In this document: in pieces, positions 17,396-26,899 of the stretch
How the letters are laid out: each line of letters begins with the position of its first letter
Numbering within the stretch: position 1 is the first letter of the stretch
DNA from: Thermococcus eurythermalis
GTDB taxonomy: Archaea; Methanobacteriota_B; Thermococci; Thermococcales; Thermococcaceae
Assembly: GCF_000769655.1 (NCBI RefSeq)
Contig: NZ_CP008887.1
Span: 1,054,001 to 1,118,000 of the forward strand
Reading direction: 5' to 3'
DNA length: 64,000 nucleotides
The notes under the pieces: generated by a model
What the model saw: the letters and a program-made list of their open reading frames with translations, nothing else
Database searches by the model: none
What the model was told of the DNA's origin: nothing
Translations under genes and position numbers: made by a program

Positions 17396-17827
17396 TCCTC
17401 GAAGGCTAAGGTCTCCCTCAATGTTGACTACATTCGAAATCTCCTTGAGGTCAAGAACGTCACCATAAAGGAGCTTTCCAGCGGGTATGCCTTCCGCGTG
17501 AACGTGACGTTCTGGGAGTTCATGAACGCCACAAACCAGAGTGAATACGTGGACGAGCTTTGGGGCGTGGATGGAGAGAGATTGGTTAACGTCACGACGA
17601 AAGCCGGCTGGGTCGAAGTTCACCTGACAAAGGACGGCATGCCGACCCTCATCGAGAAACAATGGAACTCGTGATAACTGTGGGGTGTATGGCGGAGAAA
17701 CTACAGATATTCACATGACCATTCATGAAACCGTTGCCCTGTGGGGCATCAACGAGCCGATTAAAATAAAAACGCCAGAGGGAATAGAGAACGCGGGGAA
17801 CTTTAAGAAAATATCCTGGTAAGGGGG

Positions 17828-18175
17828 CTAAGCCCCCCTCGTGGCCACTATTTTTATTCCTTCCCATTCGGCAACCGTTTCTCCGGCCTTCACCGGCGCC
17901 TTGAGTTTTAGATTTGCCAGGAACTTCATGAGCTCGGGAATCTTCTCCTTCGGCACCGGCTCGGCGGTCTTGACGCTCACCGTGGGCAGGGCGCCGCCTT
18001 CCACCGGCAAGACACTCATCACTACCCTCTTCGGGTTCGTGACCTCCTGAACCGCCCACTCCTTACCGCGGGGGCACCTGCATCCCTTGACGTCCTTGAC
18101 CTTCCCGTTCTCCACCTCGACTTCTATTGAACAGCCGAGGGGACAGACGATGCAGGTAAAGCGGTAGGTCGTCAT
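17828..18175 (-). CDS. DUF1667 protein of the anaerobic glycerol-3-phosphate dehydrogenase cluster
   Basis: A 115-residue protein starting MTTYRFTCIVCPLGCSIEVE. Four cysteines (CIVCPLGC and KGCRCPRGKEW) suggest an iron-sulfur or zinc site in the N-terminal half; the C-terminal half is a beta-alpha domain. DUF1667 proteins are encoded with the GlpA/GlpB-type flavoproteins in thermophiles and are thought to be a small electron-transfer subunit; that role is inferred. Its start overlaps the stop of the preceding FAD protein by four bases, so the three genes form one operon. Confidence 0.85.
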   Translation of the reverse strand: MTTYRFTCIVCPLGCSIEVEVENGKVKDVKGCRCPRGKEWAVQEVTNPKRVVMSVLPVEGGALPTVSVKTAEPVPKEKIPELMKFLANLKLKAPVKAGETVAEWEGIKIVATRGA

Positions 18176-19437
18176 GCCTTCACCACCTCCACGGTGAGCT
18201 TCTCGGTGTTTTTGATTTCCTCCGCCTTCAGCTTTATCCTGAGCATCTCCGCCGGCTTGACGACTGGGAGCCTCATCTTCTTGCCTATCTCTGGGACTCT
18301 CAGCTCAACGTCCTCCATCGGCTTGGACACGCGCAGGTAGAGGTAGACGTCCCCCTCGCCGCTGAGGTAGTGGGGCGCAAGCAGGCGGACGTTTTCGCCC
18401 TTCTCCACTTTAATCCACTTTTTGCTCTCTATTCCCCCCTTCTCGATGAATTCTTTAGCTCCTTCAGCCGCCAGTTCACCCTGCTCCGCGACGTAGTCAA
18501 CGAGGTCGTTTATCAGGAGCGAGTTCCCGGCAACGAATATCCCCGGGACGCTGGTTTCCAGCCTGTCGTTCACGACCGGTCCGCCCGTTGCGGGGTCAAT
18601 CTCAACCCCTATCTTCTTCAATTTTTTAACGCTCGGGACGAGACCTGCAGATATTATCAACGTATCCGCCTCAATCCAGAACTCGCTTCCCGGGATTTCG
18701 TTGAGGTTTTCGTCGACTTTGACAACCTTTACCCGCTCAACGCGGCCTTTTCCGCGGACTTCCACGACCTTATGGCTCAGGTAGAGTGGAATATCGAAGT
18801 CCCTGAGTATCATGACGTTTCTGGCGAGTCCGCCCGGATATGGCATCAGCTCTATGACTGCCTTGACCTTCGCACCTTCGAGGGCAAAGCGGCGCGCCAT
18901 TATCAGGCCGACGTCTCCGGAGCCGACGATGACGATTTCCTTCCCGGGCAGAACCCCGTAGATGTCCATGAGCATCTGGGCTTCTCCAGCGGTGTAGATT
19001 CCCGCAACCCTGTCGCCGGTTATGCCAATCTCGAAGGCGTGCCTTTCCCTCGCTCCCGCCGCATAAATAATGGCCTTAGCCCAGACCTGGTAGACTCCAC
19101 TCGGTGAGGTGAATATTACAACCTTTTCTAGGTCGGAGTAGTTCTTTATTTCCAGAACCCTCGCGGCCGTTTTATACTCAACGCCCAGCTCGACAAGCTT
19201 CCTGGCGAGACGCGAGGCAAACTCAGGCCCGGTCAGCTCCTCCTTGTAGTAGTGAAGCCCGAATCCTGGGTGAATGCACTGGGGGAGTATTCCGCCGAGA
19301 TAATCATTCTCATCGAGTAAAAGGACGTTAAGGCCGAGCTCCTTAGCCCTCACCGCGGCGGCCATTCCAGCAGGTCCGCCGCCTATTACAACGACGTCGT
19401 AGCTCAGCATCGGAATCTGGGGGAACGGCTCCATCAT
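18172..19437 (-). CDS. NAD(P)/FAD-dependent oxidoreductase, subunit of G3P dehydrogenase cluster
   Basis: A 421-residue flavoprotein with two Rossmann modules: FAD-binding VVVIGGGPAGMAAAVRAKELG near the N-terminus (written here as the GxGxxA dinucleotide loop GGGPAGMA) and an NAD(P)H-binding VIVGSGDVGLIMARRFALEG near residue 165. The third FAD contact is GIFVAGNSL. It is a pyridine-nucleotide-disulfide-reductase-like protein without the CxxxxC redox disulfide (LPQCIHPGFG is in the relevant place). Beside a GlpA-like gene it probably moves electrons from the glycerol 3-phosphate oxidase to NAD(P) or another carrier. Starts overlap: ATG region 19437 overlaps the GlpA stop by four bases. Confidence 0.85.
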   Translation of the reverse strand: MMEPFPQIPMLSYDVVVIGGGPAGMAAAVRAKELGLNVLLLDENDYLGGILPQCIHPGFGLHYYKEELTGPEFASRLARKLVELGVEYKTAARVLEIKNYSDLEKVVIFTSPSGVYQVWAKAIIYAAGARERHAFEIGITGDRVAGIYTAGEAQMLMDIYGVLPGKEIVIVGSGDVGLIMARRFALEGAKVKAVIELMPYPGGLARNVMILRDFDIPLYLSHKVVEVRGKGRVERVKVVKVDENLNEIPGSEFWIEADTLIISAGLVPSVKKLKKIGVEIDPATGGPVVNDRLETSVPGIFVAGNSLLINDLVDYVAEQGELAAEGAKEFIEKGGIESKKWIKVEKGENVRLLAPHYLSGEGDVYLYLRVSKPMEDVELRVPEIGKKMRLPVVKPAEMLRIKLKAEEIKNTEKLTVEVVKA

Positions 19438-20924
19438 GCTTCCTCCCCCCTGAGAAGGGCCTTGACGTCTCCTATTCCAATCTCGCTTCCCTTACCCTTC
19501 AGCGTGACCTTCCACGGCTCGACGCCGTACTCCCTGGCTAGGAGCTGTATTATCTTCGGCCTGCAGAAGCTTCCCTGACAGGTTCCGGTTGTTGCCTTTG
19601 TCCTGAACTTGACAGAATCCACGCTCGGTGTTTTAACGCCGATGAACTTCATCCTCTCGATGGCCTCCAGAATGTCCCCCTCGCTGACGTTGTTGCACCT
19701 GCAGACGATTTTTCCATAGGCGGGGTTCTTCTTTACGGCCTCGTTCGCCTGCTCTGGTCTCATCATGAAGAAGTGGGTAATCTCCTTCCTGTAGGGGTTC
19801 CACTTCTCCTTTTCCTTCAGCTCGATTCCTAAGGAGTTCTCGATTATGCCCGCCACCTCGTGGGCTATCGCAGGGGCGCTCGTCAGGCCGGGTGAGCGTA
19901 TTCCAGCGACGTTGATGAAGCCCCAGACTTCTTCCTCGGCTTTGATTATGAAGTCCCCTCCAGTCGGCTCGGGCCTCAGACCTGCAAAAGTCCTGATTAC
20001 CTTGCTTCTTGGGGGCAGCTGCGGCCAGAGCTTCTTGGCCCCCTCCCAGACCTGCTCAAGGCCCTCCTTGGTCGTGGCGAGGTTTTCTTTCTCCTCGGGC
20101 GGTAAATCCTGGGCGTTCGGCCCTATCATCAGGTGTCCAGAAATCTCGGTGGTCACGACTATTCCCTTGCTTATCGGCGTCGGCGTCGGGAAGAGGACGC
20201 GCTTCGGCCCGGGAACGTCGTCGTCAAAAATCCAGTACTCACCTTTCCTCGGGTGGATTTCGAAGTAGTCTATGCCTGCCATTCTCGCTATTCTGTCCGC
20301 GTAAAGACCCGCTGCATTGATAACGATGTCCGCCTCGATGAAGCCGTTGTTTGTTTCAACACCCTTAACCTCGCCGTTCTCGACCTTTATCTCCCTGACC
20401 TCGGTCTCAAGGTGGGTCTTGACTCCGTTAGCCACAGCGTTCTCGACGAGAGCTATAACGGCTGGAATCGGCCCAATCTGGCCGACTATCGGAACCCAGA
20501 GGGCACCTATTGCTTCCCTCGTGAGGTTAGGCTCCAGGTGGAAGACCTCCTCCCGGTCAACGAGCCTCATCTCGGGGACGCCGTTCTGCCTCCCACGCTC
20601 AAGGAGCTTCTCAAGCTCGTCGAAGTCCTCTTCCTTCAAAGCGACTATCAGAGCCCCGTTCCAGACGTGTGGAATCTCAAGTTCCTTAACCCACTGGTGC
20701 CAGAGCCTGTTTCCCCTTATGCACAGTTTCGCCCTCATCGGGTACTTCTCGGGGTCATCGTCGTAGCCACCGTGGATTAGAGCCGTGTTGGCCTTGCTCA
20801 CGCCCCAGCCAACATCGGGGGCCTTCTCTATTAGGTGGACTTCAAGGTTCTCGTATTTACTCAGAACCCTTGCTATGCTCGCACCGCTAATACCCGCGCC
20901 TATTATGGCGACTTTCGTCTTCAT
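19434..20924 (-). CDS. FAD-dependent glycerol-3-phosphate dehydrogenase (GlpA-like) with BFD-type [2Fe-2S] domain
   Basis: Oxidises glycerol 3-phosphate to dihydroxyacetone phosphate, feeding glycerol into glycolysis. The 496-residue product has an N-terminal FAD loop VAIIGAGISGASIARVLS, the DAO-family substrate domain (HPRKGEYWIFD, GPNAQDLPPEE, RTFAGLRPEPTGGDF), and a C-terminal BFD-like domain with four cysteines in KIVCRCNNVSEGDI and GTCQGSFCRPKI. The latter binds a 2Fe-2S cluster in homologues. ATG 20924 follows GAGGTGAGTATT; a GTG three codons upstream is less likely. TATA box GTTTTAAAG at 20963-20971. First gene of a three-gene operon, directly downstream of glpK but separately promoted. 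Confidence 0.88.
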   Translation of the reverse strand: MKTKVAIIGAGISGASIARVLSKYENLEVHLIEKAPDVGWGVSKANTALIHGGYDDDPEKYPMRAKLCIRGNRLWHQWVKELEIPHVWNGALIVALKEEDFDELEKLLERGRQNGVPEMRLVDREEVFHLEPNLTREAIGALWVPIVGQIGPIPAVIALVENAVANGVKTHLETEVREIKVENGEVKGVETNNGFIEADIVINAAGLYADRIARMAGIDYFEIHPRKGEYWIFDDDVPGPKRVLFPTPTPISKGIVVTTEISGHLMIGPNAQDLPPEEKENLATTKEGLEQVWEGAKKLWPQLPPRSKVIRTFAGLRPEPTGGDFIIKAEEEVWGFINVAGIRSPGLTSAPAIAHEVAGIIENSLGIELKEKEKWNPYRKEITHFFMMRPEQANEAVKKNPAYGKIVCRCNNVSEGDILEAIERMKFIGVKTPSVDSVKFRTKATTGTCQGSFCRPKIIQLLAREYGVEPWKVTLKGKGSEIGIGDVKALLRGEEA

Positions 20925-20962
20925 AATACTCACCTCAATCTTACTTCAGAAACGGTGTTGAT

Positions 20963-20971
20963 GTTTTAAAG
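20963..20971 (-). promoter_or_regulatory. TATA box of the G3P dehydrogenase operon
   Basis: On the minus strand CTTTAAAAC with a purine-rich BRE-like GGAAAG just upstream; start of transcription would be near 20940, about 15 bases before ATG 20924. It shows that the operon does not depend on glpK read-through. Confidence 0.6.
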
Positions 20972-21083
20972 CTTTCCTTAACCTTTAGTTTGCTGAAAAA
21001 AGCCTGGAAAGGACTTTTTAGGACATTAGGAAAAAGGACAGAGGCGAACAGGAAGCAAATGCATATAGTTGTTCATTCGACTG

Positions 21084-22565
21084 TCAGACTCCAACTACCT
21101 TCGCCCAGCCCATCGCCCTCTTTACTGCCTCTTTCCAGCCGTTGTAAAGTCTCTCTCTGGTCTCTTCGTCCATCCTCGGCTCGAAGACCCTCTCAGCCTT
21201 CCACAGTTCCTTTATCTCCTCAAGGCTCTCCCAGTAGTCGACGGCAAGACCTGCCAGATAGGCCGCACCGAGTGCGGTCGTTTCCTTGACGACTGGCCTT
21301 ACAACGCGCCTGTTAAGTATGTCCGCCTGGAACTGCATGAGGAAGTCGTTCTTGGTTGCTCCCCCATCTACGCGGAGCTCCTTTATGCCCACGAGCTTCT
21401 CCATCTCCTCTATGACGTCGCGCGTCAGGTAGGCTATCGCCTCAAGCGTCGCCCTCGCGAGGTGCTCCCTTCCGGTTCCGCGCGTTATGCCGATTATCAG
21501 GCCCCTCGCGAACTGGTCCCAGTACGGTGCTCCAAGCCCCACGAAGGCCGGGACGAAGTAAACTCCTTCGTTGCTCTCAAGCTTCTCCGCAAGCTCTTCC
21601 GTCTCTGCGGCGTGCTTGATTATCTTTATCCCGTCGCGGAGCCACTGCACTGCCGCGCCTGTAACGAAGACACTCCCCTCGAGGGCGTAGGTAACTTTTC
21701 CGTCAAGCCCCCAGGCTATGGTTGTAAGTAGGTTGTCGGAATAGCGGACGGTCTTGCCGGTGTTGACCAGAATGAAGCTCCCCGTCCCGTATGTGGCCTT
21801 CACCATCCCAGTCTCAAAGCCAGCCTGGCCGAAGAGCGCCGCCTGCTGGTCGCCGGCGTCTCCGCTCACGGGAATCTCAGCGCCCAAAAGCTCTTTCTTC
21901 GTGTAGCCGTAGACCTCGCTTGATTCTCTAATTTCGGGGAGGACTTCTTCGGGAATGTCGAACAGCTCAAGGAGCTCCTCGTCCCAGTCGAGCTTCCTTA
22001 TGTTGAAGAGCATCGTCCTTGAGGCGTTGGAGTAATCTGTAACGTGCTCGCCAGTAAGGCGGTAGATGAGAAACGTGTCAACGGTTCCAAAGAGAACCTC
22101 GCCCCTTTCAGCCTTCTCCCTCAGGCCGGGGACGTTGTCGAGGAGCCACTTCAGCTTGCTGGCCGAGAAGTAGGCGTCCGGCACGAGGCCCGTCTTCTCC
22201 TTGATTACATCGCCGTATTCCCTCTTTATCTCTTCCACCATTTCGGCCGTTCTCCTGCACTGCCAGACTATAGCGTTGTAGAGGGGCTTTCCGTTTCTGT
22301 CCCACACGATTGTAGTCTCGCGCTGGTTGGTAACACCTATAGCCGCTATCTGGGTCGGTTCGATCTTGGCGTTCTCGATGGCCGTCTTTATCGCTCTGAA
22401 CTGCGCGTCCCATATCTCCTCCGGGTCGTGCTCCACCCAGCCCGGCTTTGGGTAGTGTTGGGGGAACTCGTACTGGCCCATTCCCATGACGTTGCTCTCC
22501 CTGTCAAAAATTATGGCACGGGCAGAGGTGGTTCCCTCGTCAAGTGAGAGGACGTAGCGCTCCAT
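21084..22565 (-). CDS. glpK: Glycerol kinase
   Basis: Phosphorylates glycerol to sn-glycerol 3-phosphate with ATP; cytoplasmic. The 493-residue FGGY-family protein begins [20 protein letters not shown] (phosphate-1 motif) and contains [36 protein letters not shown], and the C-terminal FGGY signature segment [22 protein letters not shown] 22565 follows GGTGGTGTT. It supplies the substrate of the downstream G3P dehydrogenase operon; upstream lie two glycerophosphodiester phosphodiesterases, which can supply glycerol 3-phosphate or glycerol. Assignment is secure. Confidence 0.96.
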   Translation of the reverse strand: MERYVLSLDEGTTSARAIIFDRESNVMGMGQYEFPQHYPKPGWVEHDPEEIWDAQFRAIKTAIENAKIEPTQIAAIGVTNQRETTIVWDRNGKPLYNAIVWQCRRTAEMVEEIKREYGDVIKEKTGLVPDAYFSASKLKWLLDNVPGLREKAERGEVLFGTVDTFLIYRLTGEHVTDYSNASRTMLFNIRKLDWDEELLELFDIPEEVLPEIRESSEVYGYTKKELLGAEIPVSGDAGDQQAALFGQAGFETGMVKATYGTGSFILVNTGKTVRYSDNLLTTIAWGLDGKVTYALEGSVFVTGAAVQWLRDGIKIIKHAAETEELAEKLESNEGVYFVPAFVGLGAPYWDQFARGLIIGITRGTGREHLARATLEAIAYLTRDVIEEMEKLVGIKELRVDGGATKNDFLMQFQADILNRRVVRPVVKETTALGAAYLAGLAVDYWESLEEIKELWKAERVFEPRMDEETRERLYNGWKEAVKRAMGWAKVVGV

Positions 22566-22651
22566 AACACCACCAAAATAAAAGTAAAGCTGGTAGGTAT
22601 TAACGGTTTCGCCCGCTTTTTTCTGGGTGGTTATATTGATGTCCTCCAGAA

Positions 22652-23893
22652 CTACCTCCTCAGAGTGGCCGCCACTGTCATGCCCGCTACCAGCAGGGCA
22701 ACCTTTGCGAAGAAGTCTGACAAATCTTTGTAGATGTAGAGGAACGCATCAGGAGTGCTGGTTACGACTTCAATGCATGCAAACCGATTTCTGGCCATGT
22801 CCCTCCGAATGGTGTTGTTGAGGCCTTCGATGTACTCTTTTACCTCCTCTCTCTCGTCACTTGGGAGCAGGGGAAGGTATTTCAGTAGCGTTTGAATTGT
22901 GCCGTTGAGCCTCTGCATCTCTTCGGGCGGTGTGCGGAAGGCTGATGGGTCAATCTCTATAGCTGATATCTCCCACCCTCTTCCCTCGAACTCCTTCAGT
23001 AACTCCTTGTAATTGTCGAATGGGGCCGAAACGCTTATCCTGACGGTATAGTCCTCCCACTCCACTGAGGTGATTGAGGAGTTCTTTTGCTCCACCGTCA
23101 TTATGAACCATGGGATGTCCTCAGGTTTGAAATCTGCAGAAACACCCGCCATTATCATGCCGCACTCCCCGCCCGTCGAGTTCAGGGCGAGTACCTGTTT
23201 GAACACCTGTTCCTTTTCCTGGATATGCCGTTCATCTTTAATGTATTCTCCCACGAAAAGGGCTCCCAGCACCAGCAGGACTAAGAAACCCACGAGGACG
23301 ATTTTATCCCCTCTGATGTTGAGTAGAACTCCAATGAGGCTCAGCACAGCGACGCCGGCCCATACTGCCGCGAAGGGGCGCTTAAATGCCACCATCACGT
23401 CCGGGGCGAGAACGGTGATGCGGGCGAGCGTCCAGTTGCCGGTGGGTGCAGGGTCGTGTTCGGCATACTCAAAAAACGGCTCCAGCTTTGCGTAGTCCTC
23501 CGTCCCGGCGGTGATGTTTTTGAGGCGGAGCGCCGCCGAGTGAAGGGGGCTGTTCTGACCCAGGTCGTGTGCCTCAACGACTCCACAGCCGTAGGGGATT
23601 TCTTCATAGAAGCTTTTCCAGTCTTTCACTGCTATCCAGGTCTTAAAGTATCCGGGCCTCGAAAAACCGTAGTCGTGGGGGTACGTGAGCGTCCAGTTCA
23701 CCACGTGGTGGTAGTATGATGGAGTATTTACGAGGCACTCAATGTAGGCGCTCCCCGAAGGGTGCTCCTCGAAAACGTGGAAGTTGCTGTTAACGAATTC
23801 CGTGGCGGGGGGCGAGTATGAGTACTCCGGAATCAAAAATGAAGCGAGCAAAAGCGCTGCTATAACCCCGAGCGGGCAGACTTCCCGTTTCAT
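22652..23893 (-). CDS. Multi-spanning membrane protein of unknown function
   Basis: I recognise no family. The 413-residue product has an N-terminal signal anchor ([19 protein letters not shown]), an outside domain of about 150 residues, a central hairpin of two hydrophobic segments ([19 protein letters not shown] and [19 protein letters not shown]), a second outside domain with [17 protein letters not shown], and a C-terminal segment ([12 protein letters not shown]). ATG 23893 follows GGGGATACC; an ATG 15 codons upstream has no site. It ends just after the glpK promoter region and starts three bases after the GDPD stop, so it is probably co-transcribed with the phosphodiesterase genes. A sensor or envelope role is possible but not shown. 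Confidence 0.55.
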   Translation of the reverse strand: MKREVCPLGVIAALLLASFLIPEYSYSPPATEFVNSNFHVFEEHPSGSAYIECLVNTPSYYHHVVNWTLTYPHDYGFSRPGYFKTWIAVKDWKSFYEEIPYGCGVVEAHDLGQNSPLHSAALRLKNITAGTEDYAKLEPFFEYAEHDPAPTGNWTLARITVLAPDVMVAFKRPFAAVWAGVAVLSLIGVLLNIRGDKIVLVGFLVLLVLGALFVGEYIKDERHIQEKEQVFKQVLALNSTGGECGMIMAGVSADFKPEDIPWFIMTVEQKNSSITSVEWEDYTVRISVSAPFDNYKELLKEFEGRGWEISAIEIDPSAFRTPPEEMQRLNGTIQTLLKYLPLLPSDEREEVKEYIEGLNNTIRRDMARNRFACIEVVTSTPDAFLYIYKDLSDFFAKVALLVAGMTVAATLRR

Positions 23894-23934
23894 GGTATCC
23901 CCGTGGGTTGTAAAAAGTAAAACTTTAAAAAGTT

Positions 23935-24681
23935 TCACCTAAGTCCAATGCTGTGGAGATACTTAATCACGCCTTCAACGTCGTTCGCTATGACCACCTC
24001 GAAGAGGCCCTTCAGCCTTGCGAGGTTGTCGTCTTTGTAGAAGAGCTCATCGTTCTCCGTCCACAGGACAACTTTAAGGCCGAGAGAGCGGGCCCATTTA
24101 ATCGCCTGAACCGTCTTCTCGAAGCCGATTATGGGGATTGCTTCCATCGGGACGTTTATTGACCAGAGGTTCAGCTCCCCCTTAAGCTTTGGAATCATCG
24201 GGACGACGTCTTCTCTGTCTATGAGAAGGCCCATGACGGTGTCCCTGTCGAATTTGCGGTAATCCCTAAGTGCATCAATCTCAAACGAAGAGATCATGAC
24301 CTGCTCCGGGTTGTTCTCGCTGACAATCCGGGCGACCTCTCTCGCGGCCTCCTTGTCCTTAAGCTCGATGTTGACCAGTGCGTCCTTCGGGAGAACCTCG
24401 AAAACTTCCTCAAGGGTAGGAATTCTCTCGCCGCCGCCAATGTCCGCCCTCTTCAGCTCTTCAAGGGTCATGTCCTTCTGCCTTCCCGTTATGTTGCTCG
24501 TCCTGTCTATGGTCTCGTCGTGCATGACGATGACCCTTCCGTCCCGGGTCAGCCAGACGTCGAGCTCTATTCCATCTGCCCCTGCTTCAATTGCCTTTCT
24601 AAAGGCCAGAAGGCTGTTCTCGGGGTATTTGCCGATAAAACCCCTGTGGCCGAGAACTATCACTCTATCCCGCTCCCACAT
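23935..24681 (-). CDS. Glycerophosphodiester phosphodiesterase
   Basis: Hydrolyses glycerophosphodiesters to glycerol 3-phosphate and an alcohol. The 248-residue TIM-barrel protein carries the GDPD signature: [20 protein letters not shown] (catalytic His and the PEN motif), [15 protein letters not shown] (metal Glu/Asp) and [14 protein letters not shown] (second catalytic His). No signal peptide, so cytoplasmic. ATG 24681 lies one base beyond the stop of the upstream paralogue, so the two form an operon. Substrates in an archaeon could be headgroup fragments of its own sn-glycerol 1-phosphate lipids or imported glycerophosphodiesters. Confidence 0.92.
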   Translation of the reverse strand: MWERDRVIVLGHRGFIGKYPENSLLAFRKAIEAGADGIELDVWLTRDGRVIVMHDETIDRTSNITGRQKDMTLEELKRADIGGGERIPTLEEVFEVLPKDALVNIELKDKEAAREVARIVSENNPEQVMISSFEIDALRDYRKFDRDTVMGLLIDREDVVPMIPKLKGELNLWSINVPMEAIPIIGFEKTVQAIKWARSLGLKVVLWTENDELFYKDDNLARLKGLFEVVIANDVEGVIKYLHSIGLR

Positions 24682-24682
24682 A

Positions 24683-25399
24683 TCAGGTCGCCTCAGTCCA
24701 GGTGAGTCGGGAGAATATAAACCTTTTCAGCCTCAGCGGGTCGTCTGAGATTACCGCGTTTGCGAGCCCAATAACTCTGGGGACTATCTCAATCTCGTTC
24801 ATCATGTAGTTCCAGAGCCACACCTCACTGTTTTTCCGGTAGAGGTTGAGGAGGGCAACGAACCCCTCAAGACCGAGGTATTCAACGAGGTCAAGCGGGA
24901 CGTGGACGGAGTACACCCCCGCGCGGAGGCTTCTGACCAGACCCATTGCATTTGTTATTGAAAACCCAACTCGACAGTCCGGACACTCCCTATGGATAAT
25001 GGGAACCCATTCCCAGACGTCCGTCGAGATAACTGTCCTTTCAAGCATCTTTTTCCGCTCAAGGGAATCGATGAGGGGGATTAGAGCGTCCAGGTCTTTA
25101 AGGTCGGCGTTTATCAGGCCGGGCCGCAGTTTTAGAATCTTCCCCACGGTTGGGATAAGCCTTCCCCGTGGGTGGAGCCTTGTAAGCTCCCGGTACGTCA
25201 GGGACTTGACTATGTATTTTATTCCCCCGACCTGAAACTCTCCATCGTGTATTGCCACCAGTTTTCCATCTGCCGTAACCCTTACATCAAATTCAATGCC
25301 GTCGCAGTGCCTGAGGGCCCTCTTAAAGGCGGGGAGAGTGTTCTCAAGCGGCCCCTTTAGACCCCTGTGTCCAAGGACGATAGGCCTTTCACTGTCCAT
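24683..25399 (-). CDS. Glycerophosphodiester phosphodiesterase paralogue
   Basis: A 238-residue GDPD-like barrel: [42 protein letters not shown] keep the two histidines and the Glu/Asp pair. It differs from the downstream paralogue in lacking the usual RTT after the second histidine (here HDGEFQVGG) and in an altered PEN motif (PLENT). ATG 25399 follows GAGGTGACAGAT; the GTG three codons upstream is inside the ribosome site. First gene of the minus-strand GDPD operon, divergent from the MFS carrier gene. The substitutions may mean a different substrate. Confidence 0.82.
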   Translation of the reverse strand: MDSERPIVLGHRGLKGPLENTLPAFKRALRHCDGIEFDVRVTADGKLVAIHDGEFQVGGIKYIVKSLTYRELTRLHPRGRLIPTVGKILKLRPGLINADLKDLDALIPLIDSLERKKMLERTVISTDVWEWVPIIHRECPDCRVGFSITNAMGLVRSLRAGVYSVHVPLDLVEYLGLEGFVALLNLYRKNSEVWLWNYMMNEIEIVPRVIGLANAVISDDPLRLKRFIFSRLTWTEAT

Positions 25400-25506
25400 A
25401 TCTGTCACCTCTCCCGGCGTTCGAAAATGGTCTCACAAGTCTTAAAAGTTTCATCCGTGTATTTTTCCGTTAGCATGGCCTGTAATTGAAAACGGGGGTG
25501 TGTAAG

Positions 25507-26829
25507 TTGGAATTTAAGTATCGCAGGATATTCCTCCTCGGCTTCGGTTTCTTCGGTATAAGCATAATATGGTCCCTGTACAACGCATACATACCGATTT
25601 TCCTGCAGGACACCTTCAAAATGAGCAGGACTGTGACGGGCTTCGTAATGACGATAGACAACCTCTTTGCGGTTCTGCTGTTGCCGTTTCTGGGGGCGCT
25701 GAGCGACAAAACGCGGACGCGCTTGGGCCGCAGGAAGCCGTATATCTTGATGGGTGCTCCTTCCGCCGCCCTGATGTTCGCCCTCATTCCGGTGGCAAGG
25801 GCGTATGAAAACCTCGCCCTCTTTATGGGAACTATAATCCTGATGAACTTCTTCATGGCACTCTTCCGCTCGCCGGTCATAGCGTTCATGCCGGACATAA
25901 CCCCGAGCGAGAAGCGTTCACAGGCGAACGGCATCATCAACTTCATGGGTGGTGTAGGTGCCTTGCTGGCCTACTTCGGCGGCAAGGTGCTCTACGACAT
26001 GAACTACGCCTACCCGTTCTTTGTAGGCGCGGCCATAATGCTCCTCGCAAACTTGCTCGTCGTCCTCTTCGTGCCGGAACCCGAGGAGTACCGCGTCTCG
26101 GGTGAAAAAATCAGCCTGCGGAAGCTCCTTTCCGAAACTTCCAAGAAGAGCTTTGGCGAGCTGAAGGAAAACCTCAAGGACGTTTTTGCCAGCCACGAGA
26201 AAAGCCTGTTCTTCATGCTGCTCTCCATATTCTTCTGGTTCGTCGCCTTCAACTCCGTGGAGACGTTCTTCACGAGCTACGCGAAGTACCACCTCGGCAT
26301 CGAGGAGAGCACCGGCGCCTTCATGATGGGCGTCGTTTCACTCAGCTTCATGCTCTTTGCCATTCCCGCTGGTCTTCTAGGCGGCCGTGTGGGGAGGAAA
26401 AAGACCATCACGGCAGGGCTGATTATTGTGGGTGCCGCCATGCTGGGGGCCTACCTCCTCGGGGAGACTTCAAAACCTGGAAGTAGTGCCTTGACGGACC
26501 CGGTGGTGCTGAAGTTCATGGTTCTCTTTTTCTTTGGTGGCATTGGATGGGCGATGGTCAACGTCAATTCCCTTCCAATGGTTGTGGACATGACGACCGA
26601 AGAGAAGCTTGGAGGTTACACGGGCCTCTACTACTTCTTCAGCCAGGCGGCTAACTTAGTTGCTCCCCCGCTGGCAGGGGCATTCCTCGACGTGATAGGG
26701 TACAAGACTCTCCTGCCGTTCGCGGTGGCATTCTTCCTGATGGCGACGATAACGATGCAGTTCGTTAAGCGTGGAGACATCGTCAGGTACAAGGGCGATG
26801 CGCTGGACTATGTACCGGATATGGATTGA
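25507..26829 (+). CDS. MFS carrier, SLC45/sugar-transporter-like
   Basis: A 440-residue protein with about twelve transmembrane helices. The loop between helices 2 and 3 contains LSDKTRTRLGRRKPYILMGA, the MFS RxGRR motif in the form found in SLC45 and glycoside-pentoside-hexuronide carriers; a second, shorter copy (GGRVGRKKT) follows helix 8. It begins EFKYRRIFLLGFGFFGISI. TTG 25507 is chosen because GGGGGTG (25494-25500) is six bases upstream; alternative TTG 25486 lacks a site. Paired with a second carrier 70 bp downstream. The neighbourhood suggests glycerol-derived or sugar substrates, not proven. Confidence 0.82.
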   Translation: MEFKYRRIFLLGFGFFGISIIWSLYNAYIPIFLQDTFKMSRTVTGFVMTIDNLFAVLLLPFLGALSDKTRTRLGRRKPYILMGAPSAALMFALIPVARAYENLALFMGTIILMNFFMALFRSPVIAFMPDITPSEKRSQANGIINFMGGVGALLAYFGGKVLYDMNYAYPFFVGAAIMLLANLLVVLFVPEPEEYRVSGEKISLRKLLSETSKKSFGELKENLKDVFASHEKSLFFMLLSIFFWFVAFNSVETFFTSYAKYHLGIEESTGAFMMGVVSLSFMLFAIPAGLLGGRVGRKKTITAGLIIVGAAMLGAYLLGETSKPGSSALTDPVVLKFMVLFFFGGIGWAMVNVNSLPMVVDMTTEEKLGGYTGLYYFFSQAANLVAPPLAGAFLDVIGYKTLLPFAVAFFLMATITMQFVKRGDIVRYKGDALDYVPDMD

Positions 26830-26899
26830 TTGAGTGTCTCTGGTTTTGATTTCATTTTATGCCATATTAACCTTGAAAACTCAAATGGGGGTGGATACA

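Larger units (their letters stand above)
15608..17822 (+). pseudogene. Lipoprotein gene split by a TnpB element and frameshifted near the 3' end
   Basis: The 5' part (15608-15925) encodes a lipoprotein: MRRAIAFIVIAIVVLASGCIG with lipobox ASGC, then a soluble domain with several N-glycosylation-type sites. The frame runs into the insertion at WPYIFLL. After the element the same frame resumes at TCC 17396 with SSKAKVSLNVDYIRNLLEVK and continues to a stop at 17672-17674. The two positions of TTG (15923 and 17393) are exactly 1,470 bases apart, so removing the element restores one open frame. Beyond the stop, in the +1 frame, the codons DNCGVYGGETTDIH through NAGNFKKISW to TAA 17820-17822 look like the true C-terminus, so a second lesion (a one-base frameshift at about 17660-17675) is present. 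Original function unknown; such lipoproteins are abundant in Thermococcales. Confidence 0.8.
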
